Shown here in pieces: positions 25,001-38,848 of a DNA stretch of 64,000 bases; position 1 is the stretch's first letter, and each line of letters starts with the position of its first letter. Source of the DNA: Argyresthia goedartella (Eukaryota; Arthropoda; Insecta; Lepidoptera; Argyresthiidae). Below the pieces are notes generated by a model. That model did no database searches, was not told the DNA's origin, and saw only the letters and a list, made by a program, of their open reading frames with translations. A program made the translations under genes and the position numbers. The stretch covers positions 7,502,001-7,566,000 of the forward strand of contig OX463829.1 of NCBI GenBank assembly GCA_949825045.1. The letters run 5' to 3'.

Positions 25001-28000
25001 ACGGAACTGAAATTGACATACACTAAGAATGTCTTCTGCTCAGAATGTGCAAGTATGTATTCCTGCCACCACGTATGACGAATAGGGACCAGATTTTGAA
25101 GTAAAAAAGAGCTTTTTTAATGTGTATGAATCTGGCAACGTATGGGCCTGTTTAGAAATGTTTCATGTCCCGTTAAAGTTACTATTTGTGGTCCACAGAG
25201 CAATCTTACGCATGGACAGCGGTGAGCAGCTCCCAATAGACATGGTGGAGCAGCTCGCCAAGTTTACTCCCAGCGCGGAAGAAGCAGCGCTGCTGGAGGA
25301 ACACCAGGACGAACTGGACAGCATGGCGCGCGCCGATCGCTTCCTCTACGAGATCTCCAAGTAAGTGGATCAGATTAAATAAGATTAGATTTGGTTGAGA
25401 AGGTCGCCAAGTTCAGTCCCAGCGCAGAGGAAGCAGTGCTGCTGCAGGAACACCAGGACGAGCTGAATAGCATGGTGCGCGCCGACCGCTTCCTTTACGC
25501 GATTTCCAAGTAGGTGGATTAGATTAGGGTAGGTAGGTAGCGAGATGAGATCTTGAAAAGAACGCAAATAAATAAGCTGAATCAACTTATACTGCACATA
25601 AGGTCATCATGACAATAATGTCTATTTTGACATACATATATTTATTTCTAACTTTAGGCACACAATAGTAGATTGTTAACCGAGGGCTGAAACACTCTAC
25701 TTTTCATTACGAATACGAGGAAAGTAAACACAAGCCAGTTAAAATCAAAAACTATTGTTTAAGACACAGATAAAACCACCAAATACGCAATATTTTAATT
25801 TATTTCGCAAATCACATCTCGCCTTGAAGGTGACTAATAAATACATAAAGTACATTATATTAATTATAAACATCAAAAAGAATTTAAATGTCAACAAAAC
25901 TGAATGAAGAATTAATCGTTTTATGGCTGTATAGGTTACTACCATTGCGTTGTTCAATATAAACTACGATTCAAAATTTTTTTTAATACTTTTCTGCTTA
26001 CGAGCAGGCATGTACCACTTTCAGCACGGTGCCTGGATGAACAATTTTCAGATCATTTTTCCTTTCAGAGCATGAGTAATGAAAAAGATTTTGTCTTTGT
26101 CTTGCTAACTATTGTAAAAGGCAACTTACTATACACATATTTAGCATTTAATTATTACCCTGACATAACTAGTACGACAGTGGTTCCGTGAGTAGGATTT
26201 AGTAGGTAGTAATACTGATATTGATATTGACATGGCAAAACAAGGTACAAATGATTCTGACAGGTGTACCTATAAAATTATGGCCATTTCCGAAAAAGGG
26301 TAAAAGCACCACTTCAATATTTCTCATCAAAACATGCAGGGGCTACCTGGCAAAGTATTAATTATTTCTTAATAATTCTGACACCGATGTTATTTATATT
26401 ACAGAACACTGGTTAAAGGAAAATATGATGCCATTTAACACATACAATTACAAAATTGTCAGTTCTTAGAGTAGAAAGACTGCTGGTAGAGCGGTTCTTT
26501 AATCTTGGTAAAACAATAATATTGAGGTGAAACACAGGTAGGATATTCTTGCACTTTATGTAGAAACACAAAAAGAGTTTTCCTGTGTTGAATATATTGT
26601 CATATCATTGTTTGTGACCGAGGGATAAAAAAAGCTATGGCAATTTCGAAATATTTGAGAAAATTATAGAGGAAACCATCTCTAAACTATGTAATCAGAG
26701 AAGAAGTTAATTATTTGTGGCGATCTTGATGTAGATTTGCTTGTTGATACAACAATGAAACAACGATTAATACCTATAACTTAAGTAATTCAATTTATTT
26801 AATGTGTTTCTAGAGTCGACCAGAATTATACTCACCGCCAAATTTTCATAGGTAACGTTTTCTGTGCCTGTGCATTCACAATTGAAATAGTACATTACTG
26901 CTGACGCCGGGAAAGAAGGGCTTACCGGCTGAGTAGGTATAGATAGTGATACGAAGCCGACAAGCCCTTTTTACGGTCAGAGGCATAATATCTATAGTGC
27001 TTTTCTCAATCATATGCAATGAAATAAAAAAATACTCCTCAAAAAACAAATTCAAGTTTAAAAATACTAGTAATTGTAAGTTCCGTGCGCCCGTTGATGT
27101 CTTGCTTGGAGCATAAAATAAAAAAATAAGTATATACTTCCCGACCTAGGCCAGCTATTTTTATATGAAATTCCTTTACAGTTATCTCGAGTTGTGCGGC
27201 CCGAAACGTGATACTTCCAGGCCAGTTGTAACGCACGTAATGACGACATTTCAAACTGATTATCATCCGATCACAGCATTCAAACAGTTTCATTCTCAAT
27301 TACTAGTAAGGATAAGACCAATTACATCCCATAAAAAAGAAAACCTTAGAAAATTTTGCCAGTACCGGATATTAATAAACAGAACGTGAACAAGTGTATT
27401 CAGACTTCTTCAACATTATTCAAACAGAATTCAATAAAGTTTTTAATTTAATTTATTTAATTGTTTTATTTAGTGATATGGCATACCAGGTGGCTTAATT
27501 AAAGAAAGTCAGCGACAACAACGGTAAATTACAATTTAGTGACTGGGAAACTTTTAGAATTAGTAAAAGTAGAGTTAACTTGTACCACCTTTATGAAAAA
27601 AAACCTATAACATTGATTGAAAATTCATGACCATGTTGAAAAAATTTCAAAACAATGAATTCTGATTAAAGATAGGTGATATGTTATTCAATCGAACGCT
27701 GGGGCTTTCGAAACATCATTCACCAATATACCCTTATTCACAATAGAGTGATTCACCTCCATATGAAGCAGAGACTTTGTTTAAAAACTGCACTAGCGTC
27801 AGTAATGTAGATTTTAAATTTAATCATGTATATCCCCAGGACATTATCAACAGGTTTAGATTACTTAACTTACACAATACTGAAGATCTGTGGGGGATGT
27901 CAGTCAAAATCATTGGTTCAGTAATTCTAGTTAGAGCCCCGTCCCACATTTAGCTTACATATTCAATAAATGTGTTGACATTAAACTGATATCCTTGTTC

Positions 28001-31000
28001 AAGTCGGGAGACAAGGGTGATCCTTTAAATATTCATCCAGTACTAAGCAAAGTATTTGAAAGCTTATACGTAATCAAATGCTCTCACACTTCAACCGTAC
28101 AAAACAACTTCACGCTCAACAAAACGGTTTTACCAGGAGTCAATTGACTATTGATGAAGGCATTACTATTATAATCTCATATTTTCTCTGCATGGGATGC
28201 AATCGGCGTTTTTTGAGTTGCGCTGATTGTGTTGATCATGATACGCTATTAATGAAATCATTACGGAGTTAGAAATAATGTCTTGGATCTACTGAGATCA
28301 TACTTTAGCAATATAATTCATAAGGCAGACGTCAACGGCGTTAGTCTGGTGGATTGAGTGTATAAATCGGCATTCCACAAGGTTCCATAGTAGGTCCCTT
28401 CTTGTTCCTGGTATATATTAACGATCTACCTTTTATGGTGGAGAAATTGACTGACATAGTGTAGTGACATGTTGTAGGCAAAAAGAAGATTTTGATGATG
28501 TTATTGATGTATAGTCTTTAACCTTGAATTGGTTAACAATTAATAAATAATAATTGTTAAATGCTGGTAAAATAAATTATATCAAATTCTCACTTACAAA
28601 TGTCAGGTAAATTGAGACCAGGTTGGTGTAACCAGCGACACTTAAGAATTAGTAAATGATATGAAGTTTCTTGGAATAACCATTGATAGCAAATTAATAT
28701 AACTATTCGAGCAATTTATTATTTAAAAGCCAAGACCCCCTAAGAGAACTTTTTAAAGAAATTGACATACTAACTGTAGCTAGTTATTTTTTTTTTGAAA
28801 ATATAATGTATGTACGCAAGAACCTTACAACATTTTCCGAATTTAGCGATAACTGTAATGTTAACCTAAGAAATAATCACAGACTAGTAGCGCCCATGTT
28901 TAGACTCGCGAAAGTTAGCAACTCTTTCAAGGGTCGGTGAATTCTCTATTAGAACAAGATATTTTGTAATCGCCATTTGAGCAATTTTACCCCTTAAGCC
29001 TTGGTGACACCACTGATGTGCCACTATGCCGTCATAGGTTTTGAACTTCATTAAAATAGCATGAGGTTCAAAATCTCGATGCCCGTCACTCGAACTTCTC
29101 ATTGTATAATTAAGCAACGGGAAGATGAGATAGCTTCTAATAAACTTATTCGTCTTTTTTACAACGCCAACTAAATATTCTATAGAAAGCGTCAAGTTAA
29201 GATCAATAATTATATTTACTTGTCCTTCATATTTATACATTGCACGATGTTAACTAACTCAGCCACGAATTTTACATCTTATCACCATTTTACGTTTTAC
29301 AGCTTCAAAACAAGGTCCTAAACCTTAAAGACCTGGAATAAGCTGCTCAACATCGTACCAGATGAAGAAGTCTTCTTAAGGCCCCATGTCCATGTTGAGC
29401 GATCTCAGGACTTGATCTGTGTTTATAGCTGTGATGATAAGCCGGGACGCCCGCTGAAAACTGGCACAACTCGCTGCCGGTCCTCTTATAACTATATATA
29501 CCAGGCAAAAGTGCGTTAAAACCTAATTGTCAATTTTTGTAAATTATGACCTTTTCCCCCAGAATCCCGCACTATTCCCAGCGCGTGCGCACTCTACTCT
29601 TCCGCAAGAAGTTTTCTGTTGCCGCCTCCGAAGCGACATCGCGAGCCTCCATAGTGCTACGTGCTGCCAGAGACATGCAGCGGTCGCGGCGACTGCGGGC
29701 CTTGCTGGAGATTGTGCTGGCTCTGGGCAACTATATGAACAGGTTAGATTTCTCTTGGTCTCTCTTCATCTCTGCTGTTCTGTTCGAAGTACTGCGTCAA
29801 TAGTGCTACTTGTTGCAAGGGAAATGCAGCGGGCGCGGCCTTGCTGCAGACTGTGCTGATTCTGGGCAATGATATGAACAGTTTAGAACGCACCACGGTC
29901 TCTCTCACAGAATATGCATAGAAGTAGACGCCGTAAGCACCCCAATATGTATGCAAACCAACCGTGTATTTTTTTAATTTCAAAAAACATTACTCAACAA
30001 CAGAGCTACTGAGCGGTTCAGTAGGTGCAAAACACCAACGCATAACACGCGAAGTAGGAGCATTTGCGGAGTCTACATTAATGGTTTCCAGACATTCTCT
30101 AGTAGAAGATGTAAACTTTTGTAACATGGCGAATGGCGCATAAGTCCGCATTTAGATGATAAATATGGAATAGAGAGGATTTCCCATTTACCAGTGGCCA
30201 AGCTCGCAGTCAAAGGGCACGAAAAGCGGAGTTTGTTGGTGATGATTCTAAGTGCCACTAAATTACCATCAGCTCAGCCCAAATTGACCCATTGCTGGAC
30301 ATAGGCCTATTCGCTAAAGCGGCAGTTCACACGGTTTAGTGAGATCTAACAGGAATGTAACATTGCTACTGGTGTTCCAGGGGAGCTCGCGGCAACGCGT
30401 CCGGGTTCCGTTTGTCGTCGCTCAGCAAACTGGCGGACACCAAGTCCAGTGTTACGCGGAACACCACCCTGCTGCACTACCTCGTCGAGTTGTTGGAGAC
30501 TCAGGTATTCTTGCTTTACTACTATTATTCCGCCGAACAACTAGACGGCTGTCAGACACCTTTCGTCTCATCTCACACGGTTTGAAGCATGCTTTGTTTC
30601 ACAGGTGTGACATGAGACGAAATATGCCTAACAAATGTCTGGGGGGCTTAGTGGAGGAGTACGTTATTGTTCGTTGCTCGCTTTTTTAATAATAATAATA
30701 ATGCCTTGGACACTATTTACACACATTGATCTAGCCCCAACTAGGATTCCCTGTATCTTGGGTACTAGACAACGATACACATACTTATATAGATAAATAT
30801 TATACTTAGATAGATAAACAACCATGACTAGGGTACAAACATTTGGTTTGTTGGAAGAGATCTCTTGCTCGCCTTTGGACACTAGTTTTATGTAAATCTT
30901 GTTTGTCCATATATTAGTTGTGTGCAATAAAGAAATTATGAATTATGAACATTCGTTCTCATCAAACAAATATTTGCCCCCACCGGGACTCGAATCCGGG

Positions 31001-34000
31001 ACCCTCGACTTCGTAGGCAGGGTCATTGCCAACTCAGGCATTCGGGTCGTCACGTCGTCGTTCGTCGTGGAAGGCACCTGGATGCAAGGTAGATCGTTGT
31101 GGATATGGGAGCGACCACGACTAACTATTTCTTATTAACGAACTAAAAGTCCTGCTGCAATTCAACCTGGAGGATTCATAGTATGTCGGCCACAGGCGCG
31201 GTCCCTATAAAAGTAGCTCACATACATTTGTTACTGCTTGACACACCCACTTCGTCCTCCCCCAGTTCAAAGACATCCTCCTCCTCGAAGAAGACTTGCC
31301 CCACGTGCGCGCCGCCGCCAAGGTGTGCGTCGACCAGTTGGAGAAGGACGTCGGCGCCCTCAGACTTGGCCTGCGCGAGGTGTCGCGAGAGCTGGACTAC
31401 CATGCGGCGTTGCCCGCTCCGTCGACGCCGCACGACACGTTTGTGCCCGTGATGAGGGAGTTTCATGCGCATGCGTCGTGTTCATTCACCAGCTTGGAGG
31501 ATCTCTTCCAGGTAATTTCTACTGCATTTGTATTCGTAGATTGTGTGTTGAAAATATTTTTAGAATACTCATTGTACATATTTTTATTTGAAGCGAATTT
31601 ATAACGCATACATTATGAGACTCGTCCTTTTCAATATAATTCTAGGGCTCCGTACCCGAAGGGTGCCAAACGGGACCCTATAACTCTGCCTCCGCTGTCC
31701 GTCTGTCCGTCCGTCCGTTTGTCCGTCTGTCACCGGGCTCTACCGGGTCAACCAAAATAGGTAGAGAGCAGATTTTTTTCACAGAGGGTGTATTTCTACT
31801 GCCGCTATATCAACAAATAATGAAACATGCCGGTTTTTTGAATTAACAAAAGTACCCTTCACCATCATCAGCCCTTGTCATCCCACTGCTGGGCATAGGC
31901 TTCTCCCAAAGCACGCCATTGGTTACGGTCACCCGCCAGTCTCGTCCACTGCTTTCCAGCCACCTTAAAGTACCCTTACAAGAAATTATTGGTATGGCCA
32001 TTTCTGAGCTTTTTTGTTTTATTTGTTTATCGGTGAAATCTTGACTCTTCCAATCTTATCGGAAAATATCTTATTTGCAGGTATTGAGTTTTGTGCTTAG
32101 TTATTTGTCATTATACGATTAATAATTTCTAATTCGAATTATAATAAATAATATTAAGATTTTCATCATATTTGATTTTGTTTCTGTAAATAAGTAACTC
32201 ACTTCCGGTTTCAATGAGCAAAGAGTTTCATTAACCTGAGTACATAATTCAATACTTACATACTATATACATAAACTCTGTTTCAATGTTTCGATGTAAA
32301 GCCTTGAATGTAGTCCTTCCTAGTATGTTATTATAAATTAAAAAGGTATACTCGTACAAAAGACTGTCGTTTTACGATTTTCCGTTTACAATGGCATGGA
32401 ACCCTTCGTGTGTGGGTCCGACATCCTACTCGTACTTGACCGTTTTTTTTCATCATTTGTTCATTAGGTCATCCTCTTTTTTGTTGCTTGAGGCCATTTA
32501 AAAATACATTGATGTTAATTTATTTTGAATGTATGTTTATTTTCAACGAATGACCAAATAGTTTTCGGATCTGTGATGCATTACCAGCAGAAAATAATAA
32601 TAATTTACGCCTGTATTCAAAACATGATTTGGTGAAGCTTATAGCGGTCTAGAGATATAGGGTAACGAGGTCCAGTCCCGTCAAAACCCACACTAATAGT
32701 TGCCACTTACAATGATGGACTTTATGTATATGTGGCAACTGGATTATATATAACCTAGTGTGGATTTGACTGTATTGGATCTCTATACCTAAAATTTTCC
32801 ATAAAAGTTCCAAAATTCCAAAATTCTAAATGTCTTTATTACTGTAGATATTTACATATACTTAGCAATCGTCATTTTTTGCCACTTCTCTACATTGGAC
32901 AACTGTGGGAGAAGAAGGGCGTAGAAACTCCTTAGAAAAACCTTTATACTTGTATCAAGATTAAAATAATAACAGGAAAGTGATGCAAAAGCCTTTTCAT
33001 TTCCAAATTATACAACATATTTTATCTGCCCTGCAATGTCTTTCCTACTACTACAACGAAAATATAAAAGATGTAAAACTGCTGCTAGATTATGGATTAA
33101 GGCTAGAAATAGATCTTGGACCTAGGTGTGATCCCTGAGGGACTCCCGAAGTTACCTTAAACTGTTTGGATTTATAGCCACAAACCTGTGACCGATCTTT
33201 AACAAAGGTTCCCTAGAAATACAAGAAATCCTAATAGACTAGTATATCTATATAGAATAGATTATGTGCCACGGACCGCAAGGTACCAAAATAATTGTTG
33301 CGCAATGTGTGTAAAAAAATATAATAAAGTGCCTGATGAATTTAAACATCTCCCACTAAATATTTTCAAAAACAAGCTGTTATCATGGCTCCTACAGCAT
33401 AATTTTTATGCACTGAAGGAGTTCTTTCTCACTAAGAAATAAAAAGTAATATTGAAGACCTAAGATACATATACTTCAATAAAATATTTGCATGCTATAG
33501 AATATAGTGGATTAAGGAATAAAATTACATGTTATGCACATCTATCAAATACTCAAAAAGAGATCAAGTTATCTGAGTGAGAATCTTTAATCTACAAAAA
33601 ACGTGTTTCGGTTATTAACCTGTTTAATCACACTTATTAATTTCCAGGACATGAAGAGTCGATTGGAAACCTGCGCGCACGCTTTTGGTGAGGAGCCCTC
33701 TGCATCACCGGAGCAGCTGTTCGGCGCTCTCGACTCGTTCCTCACGCAGCTGTCTGAGGCGCGCGCGGAGTTCGACGCCATGAGGCGGCGCCGCGACGAG
33801 GAGGAGAGGCGCAGCAGGCACGAGCAGGAGGTGAGACTCTAGTTTTAGTTCCTGACGCACCTATTCGAGGTGAGACTCGAGTGTTAGTTCCTGACGCAGC
33901 TGTCCGAGGTTTGACTCTAGTTTTAGTTCCTGACGCACCTATTCGAGGTGAGACTAGAGTGTTAGTTCCTGACGCAGCTGTCCGAGGTGAGACTCTAGTG

Positions 34001-37000
34001 TTAGTTCCTGATGCAGCTGTACGAGGTGAGACTTTAGTTTTAGTTCCTGATGCAGCTTTCCGAGGTGAGACTCTAGTGTTAGTTCCTAATGCAGCTGTCC
34101 GAGGTGAGACTCTAGTGTTAGTTCCTGACGCAGCTGTCCGAGATGAGACTTTAGTTCCTGACGCATCTGTCCGAGGTGAGACTCTAGTGTTAGTTCCTGA
34201 TGCAGCTGTCCGAGGTGAGACTCGAGTGTTAGTTCCTAATGCAGTTGTCCGAGGTGAGACTCTAGTGTTAGTTCCTGACGCAGCTGTCCGAGGTGAGACT
34301 TTAGTTCCTGATGCATCTGTCCGAGGTGAGACTCTAGTGTTAGTTCCTGATGCAGCTGTCCGAGGTGAGAGTCTAGTGTTAGTTCCTGATGCAGCTGTCC
34401 GAGGTGAGACTCTAGTGTTAGTTCCTGACGCAGTTGTCCGAGGTGAGACTCTAGTGTTAGTTCCTGATGCAGCTGTCCGAGGTGAGACTCTATTTAGTTC
34501 CTGATGCAGCTGTCCGAGGTGAGACTCTAGTGTTTATTCCTGATGCAGCTTTCCGAGGTGAGACTCGAATGTTAGTTCCTGATGCAGCTGTCCGAGGTGA
34601 GACTCTAGTGTTAGTTCCTGATGCAGCTGTCCGAGGTGAGACTCTATTTAGTTCCTGATGCAGCTGTCCGAGGTGAGACTCTAGTGTTTATTCCTGATGC
34701 AGCTTTCCGAGGTGAGACTCGAATGTTAGTTCCTGATGCAGCTGTCCGAGGTGAGACTCTAGTGTTAGTACCTGATGCAGCTGTCCGAGGTGAGACTCGA
34801 GTGTTAGTTCCTGACGCAGCTGTCTGAGGTGAGACTCTAGTGTTAGTTCCTGATGCAGCTGTCCGAGGTGAGACTTGAGTGTTAGTTCCTGACGCAGCTG
34901 GTCGAGTTGAGTTCGAGTGTTAGTTCCTGACGCAGCTGTCCGAGGTGAGACTCGAGTGTTAGTTCCTGACGCAGCTGGTCGAGTTGAGTTCGAGTGTTAG
35001 TTCCTGACGCAGCTGTCCGAGGTGAGACTCGAGTGTTAGTTCCTGACGCAGCTGTCCGATGTGAGTCTCGACTGTTAGTTCCTGACGCAGCTGTCCGAGG
35101 TGAGACTCTAGTGTTAGTTCCTGACGCAGTTGTCCGAGGTGAGAGAGGTATCATTTTAGGCTGCTAATTTTGGAGCCGAATACTGCCAACTTACAACCGA
35201 GATGCCAGAAAATGACATATCAGAAATGATGCTTTGTATTTAAAAATCATAAATCAACCATGATATGTCAAAGAATAGCCGTTCTATGATAAGTCAGAAA
35301 TTTAAATCCATCAGGTGAAATGATTTAAGGCGCTAGCAATTGGAGCCGAATTGTGCCGACTTACAAACAAGATGCCAGATAATGACATATCAGAGGTGTT
35401 GCTCAGTATTATAGAGATCATAAGATATTTCAAAGAATAACCGTTCTTTGATATGTCAGAAATCAAAATCTGTCAGGTGGTATCATTTTAGGCTGCTACA
35501 TCTGGAGCCGAATACTTCCAACTTACAACCAAGATGCCAAATAATGAGATATCCGGCATGATGCTTTGTGTCATAAAGATCATAAATCACTCACGATATT
35601 TCAAATAATAGCCGTAATCCGATATGACAGAAATTTTAATCTGTCAGGTTGTATGATTTAACATGTTGCGGCATTTTATGGAAAGCTAGAGTATGACCGA
35701 ACTCCGAATTATGTGTTTCTTGACTCAATTCAATATCGATGTCGCCGCCATTTGGATAAATTAGTCACTTAGTCAAGAGCCCGGGCCGTAAACCCTGGGC
35801 CGGCATTCGATGTAATTGTCCGTCAAACAAATAACTGAATGAAACGTTTTACGAGTTGCATAAACGTGTCTTGGCAAATGATTGACACAAGACGTATTGG
35901 CCTTGCACTATGAGTTCGCCGCGCTGTACTCGGCTCCAGGCTGTATAGAAAGTGTACACGTAATTCACTAGGTATTAATTTTGAGTTGAAATAAAAAAAA
36001 ACCGGGTATAAATGGAAAAATATAAATAAATTGAAATATTTATTTGACGTGACGTCTTGCTTGTCAGTTGAAACCATAACATGTTAGTCGCTTAGTTCAC
36101 AGCGTGACCTTCATATCGGGTTGGCTTACATACCACCCGATAACAGAAACCATATCCAAGCCCAACGCATACTTAACTTTACTAGCCTGATGACTGATTT
36201 TATTACGGCAAATCCAGATGATTTTTATCTAGTGGCAGGAGATTTTAATCTTGGTATGATAAAGTGGGAGACCGGTGAACCTATCCATCTTAGACGCGGA
36301 ACCGTTGATCTGCAGAACTCAGCACTTGAATTAACTCACCATACAAACCTGTTAGGACTGCGCCAGTTCAATCAATTCAATAACACTTCCGGCAACACAC
36401 TGGACCTAATTTTTTCTTCCTTTTCTTTACTCATAGACAAATGTTATAACCCTATGGTCAAAGAAGACCCAGCCCACACGACCCTCAGTATCAATGCCAA
36501 GGAGATCACTATACCTCCACTTCGTAACACGCCACAACGAAGATATCTATTCAAGAAAGGAGACTATGAAAAAATTAATAAAGATCTCATGAATATTAAC
36601 TGGAAAACCTTTCTCAATTCCGGCACAATTGATGACGCAATATCATCTTTTTATAGTGAATTACGCGATGTAATCCAAGACCATGTTCCCCTAGTTATTA
36701 CTAGAACTTCCAAGCGCTACCCAATTTGGTATAGTCGGGCTCTAATATGTATTATTAAAGAAAAAAGTAAGGTACATAAACAATGGAAGCGATTCAACAA
36801 TCCTAACGATTACAGTACTTTCTCTCTACTTAGAACAAGACAAAAATCACTTCAGGATGAATGTTACAAAACTTATTTAAACAGGGCACAAGCTACTATT
36901 AAGAACGACCCCAATACTTATGGACATATATCAAATCTAAAAGGAAAACAGACTCTGGGTATCCCAGTTCTATGATACTAGAGAGTAAAAGACTAAACGG

Positions 37001-38791
37001 AGAGAAAGAAATATGCGATGGCTTCAGTATGTTTTTTGAAAAGATGTTTAGGAAACCAGCAGCTTCGTACCCTGACCATCGCTCCTCAACCACATTTGAA
37101 AACTATATTAGTACTTTTACCATTTCTGAAGGATTGATTGTCCAATTGATTAAAAATCTCGATACGAATAAGGGTGCTGGGAACGACGGTATTCCACCAA
37201 ACTTTATTAGGAGATGTATAAAATCTATGACGATACCCCTTGGTATAATATTTAACAGATCTATCCGTGAGGCTGCTTTTCCTTCAAAATGGAAACAAGC
37301 TTACATTGTACCGGTACACAAAGGGAATTCCAAATTGGACGTGGAGAATTACCGACCAATTTCTATCTTAAACACGTTCGGTAAAATGCTAGAGAAAATT
37401 GTAGTTGAACATATTTACCCCGTAGTGATGCAAGGCATCCCAGAAGAACAACATGGTTTTATCAGAGGTCGGTCCACCACGTCCAACCTGGCCATTTTCA
37501 CCAGTGACGTCCTCCAAGGGATGAGTTCTCATGGTCAGGTCGATGCAGTGTACACCGATTTTGAAAAAGCCTTTGATCGTGTGGATTACGTGATCCTGCT
37601 CCGTAAACTTCACGCACTGGGCATACGCGGGGACTTGCTGGGGTGGACTGACTCATATATATCCAACCGTCGACAGGCCGTGGTTATAGGTGGATTTCGG
37701 TCTGATTACATAAACGTACCCTCTGGTGTCCCTCAGGGCTCTCTGTTAGGACCCCTACTCTATGCAGCATACCTGTATGACATTAAAGAGTGCTTCAAAA
37801 ACGCCAAATTTATATTATATGCTGACGATAAGAAAATTTATATGAACGTCCGAAGCAGAAATGACTTAAATCTTCTACAAGAAGATTTAGATAGACTGAC
37901 TGCCTACTATGATAAAAACCGAATTGGCGTCAATATGTCAAAATGCGTACACATAACTTTTACAAGAAAGACCAATCCAATTTCTTCTGACTTTAGCCTG
38001 AACAATACAGTAATAAATGAAAGTGACACTGTGAAAGATCTAGGGATTATTCTCGACCCAAAGTTAACATTCACAGCTCATTTTGAACATATCATAAAAA
38101 AGGCCTACCGAAACTTAGGATTCGTCTTTCGCACATGCAAGGAATTTACGGATACCATCTGTATTAAAATCATTTATTTTGACTATGTACGTAGTGTTTT
38201 GGAATATTGCAGTCCAATTTGGAATCCACTTTATACCACACACGAAAATGATATTGAACACATCCAGATGAAATTCCTTAAATTCTTGGACTGGCGCACT
38301 AAAAACACTCGTACAGAATACCCCGCCACATGTAGCCGCTACAATTTACTAACATTAAAAGATAGACGTGTCCTGGCTGACATGTCACTCTTACACGACG
38401 TATCCAGCGGCGCACTAGACTGTCCAAGACTGGTAACAGAGATATTATCACTTGCTGCTCCGGCTAAACGCACTCGACATACTAAACTTTTCTTTATACC
38501 CTACAGTCGCACCAATTATACGTCGAACTGAACCTGTCATAGGCTTCCCCGTACTTTTAATAAACGTTTTTCGGACCTGGACCCATTCTGCACGTCAAAG
38601 GCTCCATTTAAATGGCAAGTTACACAAGTACTGTTGGGAGAATCACAGGTAGACTCACTTTAGGATGTTACAGGAATCTGTCCCATGTCAATCCTCCCTA
38701 TATGCGAACGTGGCGCGTGCGCTTCTTTTTTTTATTACGTATAGTCATTTATTTGTTTTGTTTTTGTCCTCTCCACTGCACTCACCGGCAA

Positions 38792-38848
<57 letters not shown>

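Noticed and set aside
28884..29240. 118-codon reverse-strand gene in intron 12
   Set aside because: No recognisable motif, AT-rich composition and no splice or promoter context; kept only as a note in the intron entry.
33881..34504. 207-codon repeat protein gene
   Set aside because: A frame in a 39-bp repeat stays open by arithmetic. It lacks a promoter of its own and breaks where 37-bp units occur.
33831..35146. CRISPR-like array
   Set aside because: Units are contiguous 39-bp repeats without unique spacers, and the host is an animal genome. It is a minisatellite.
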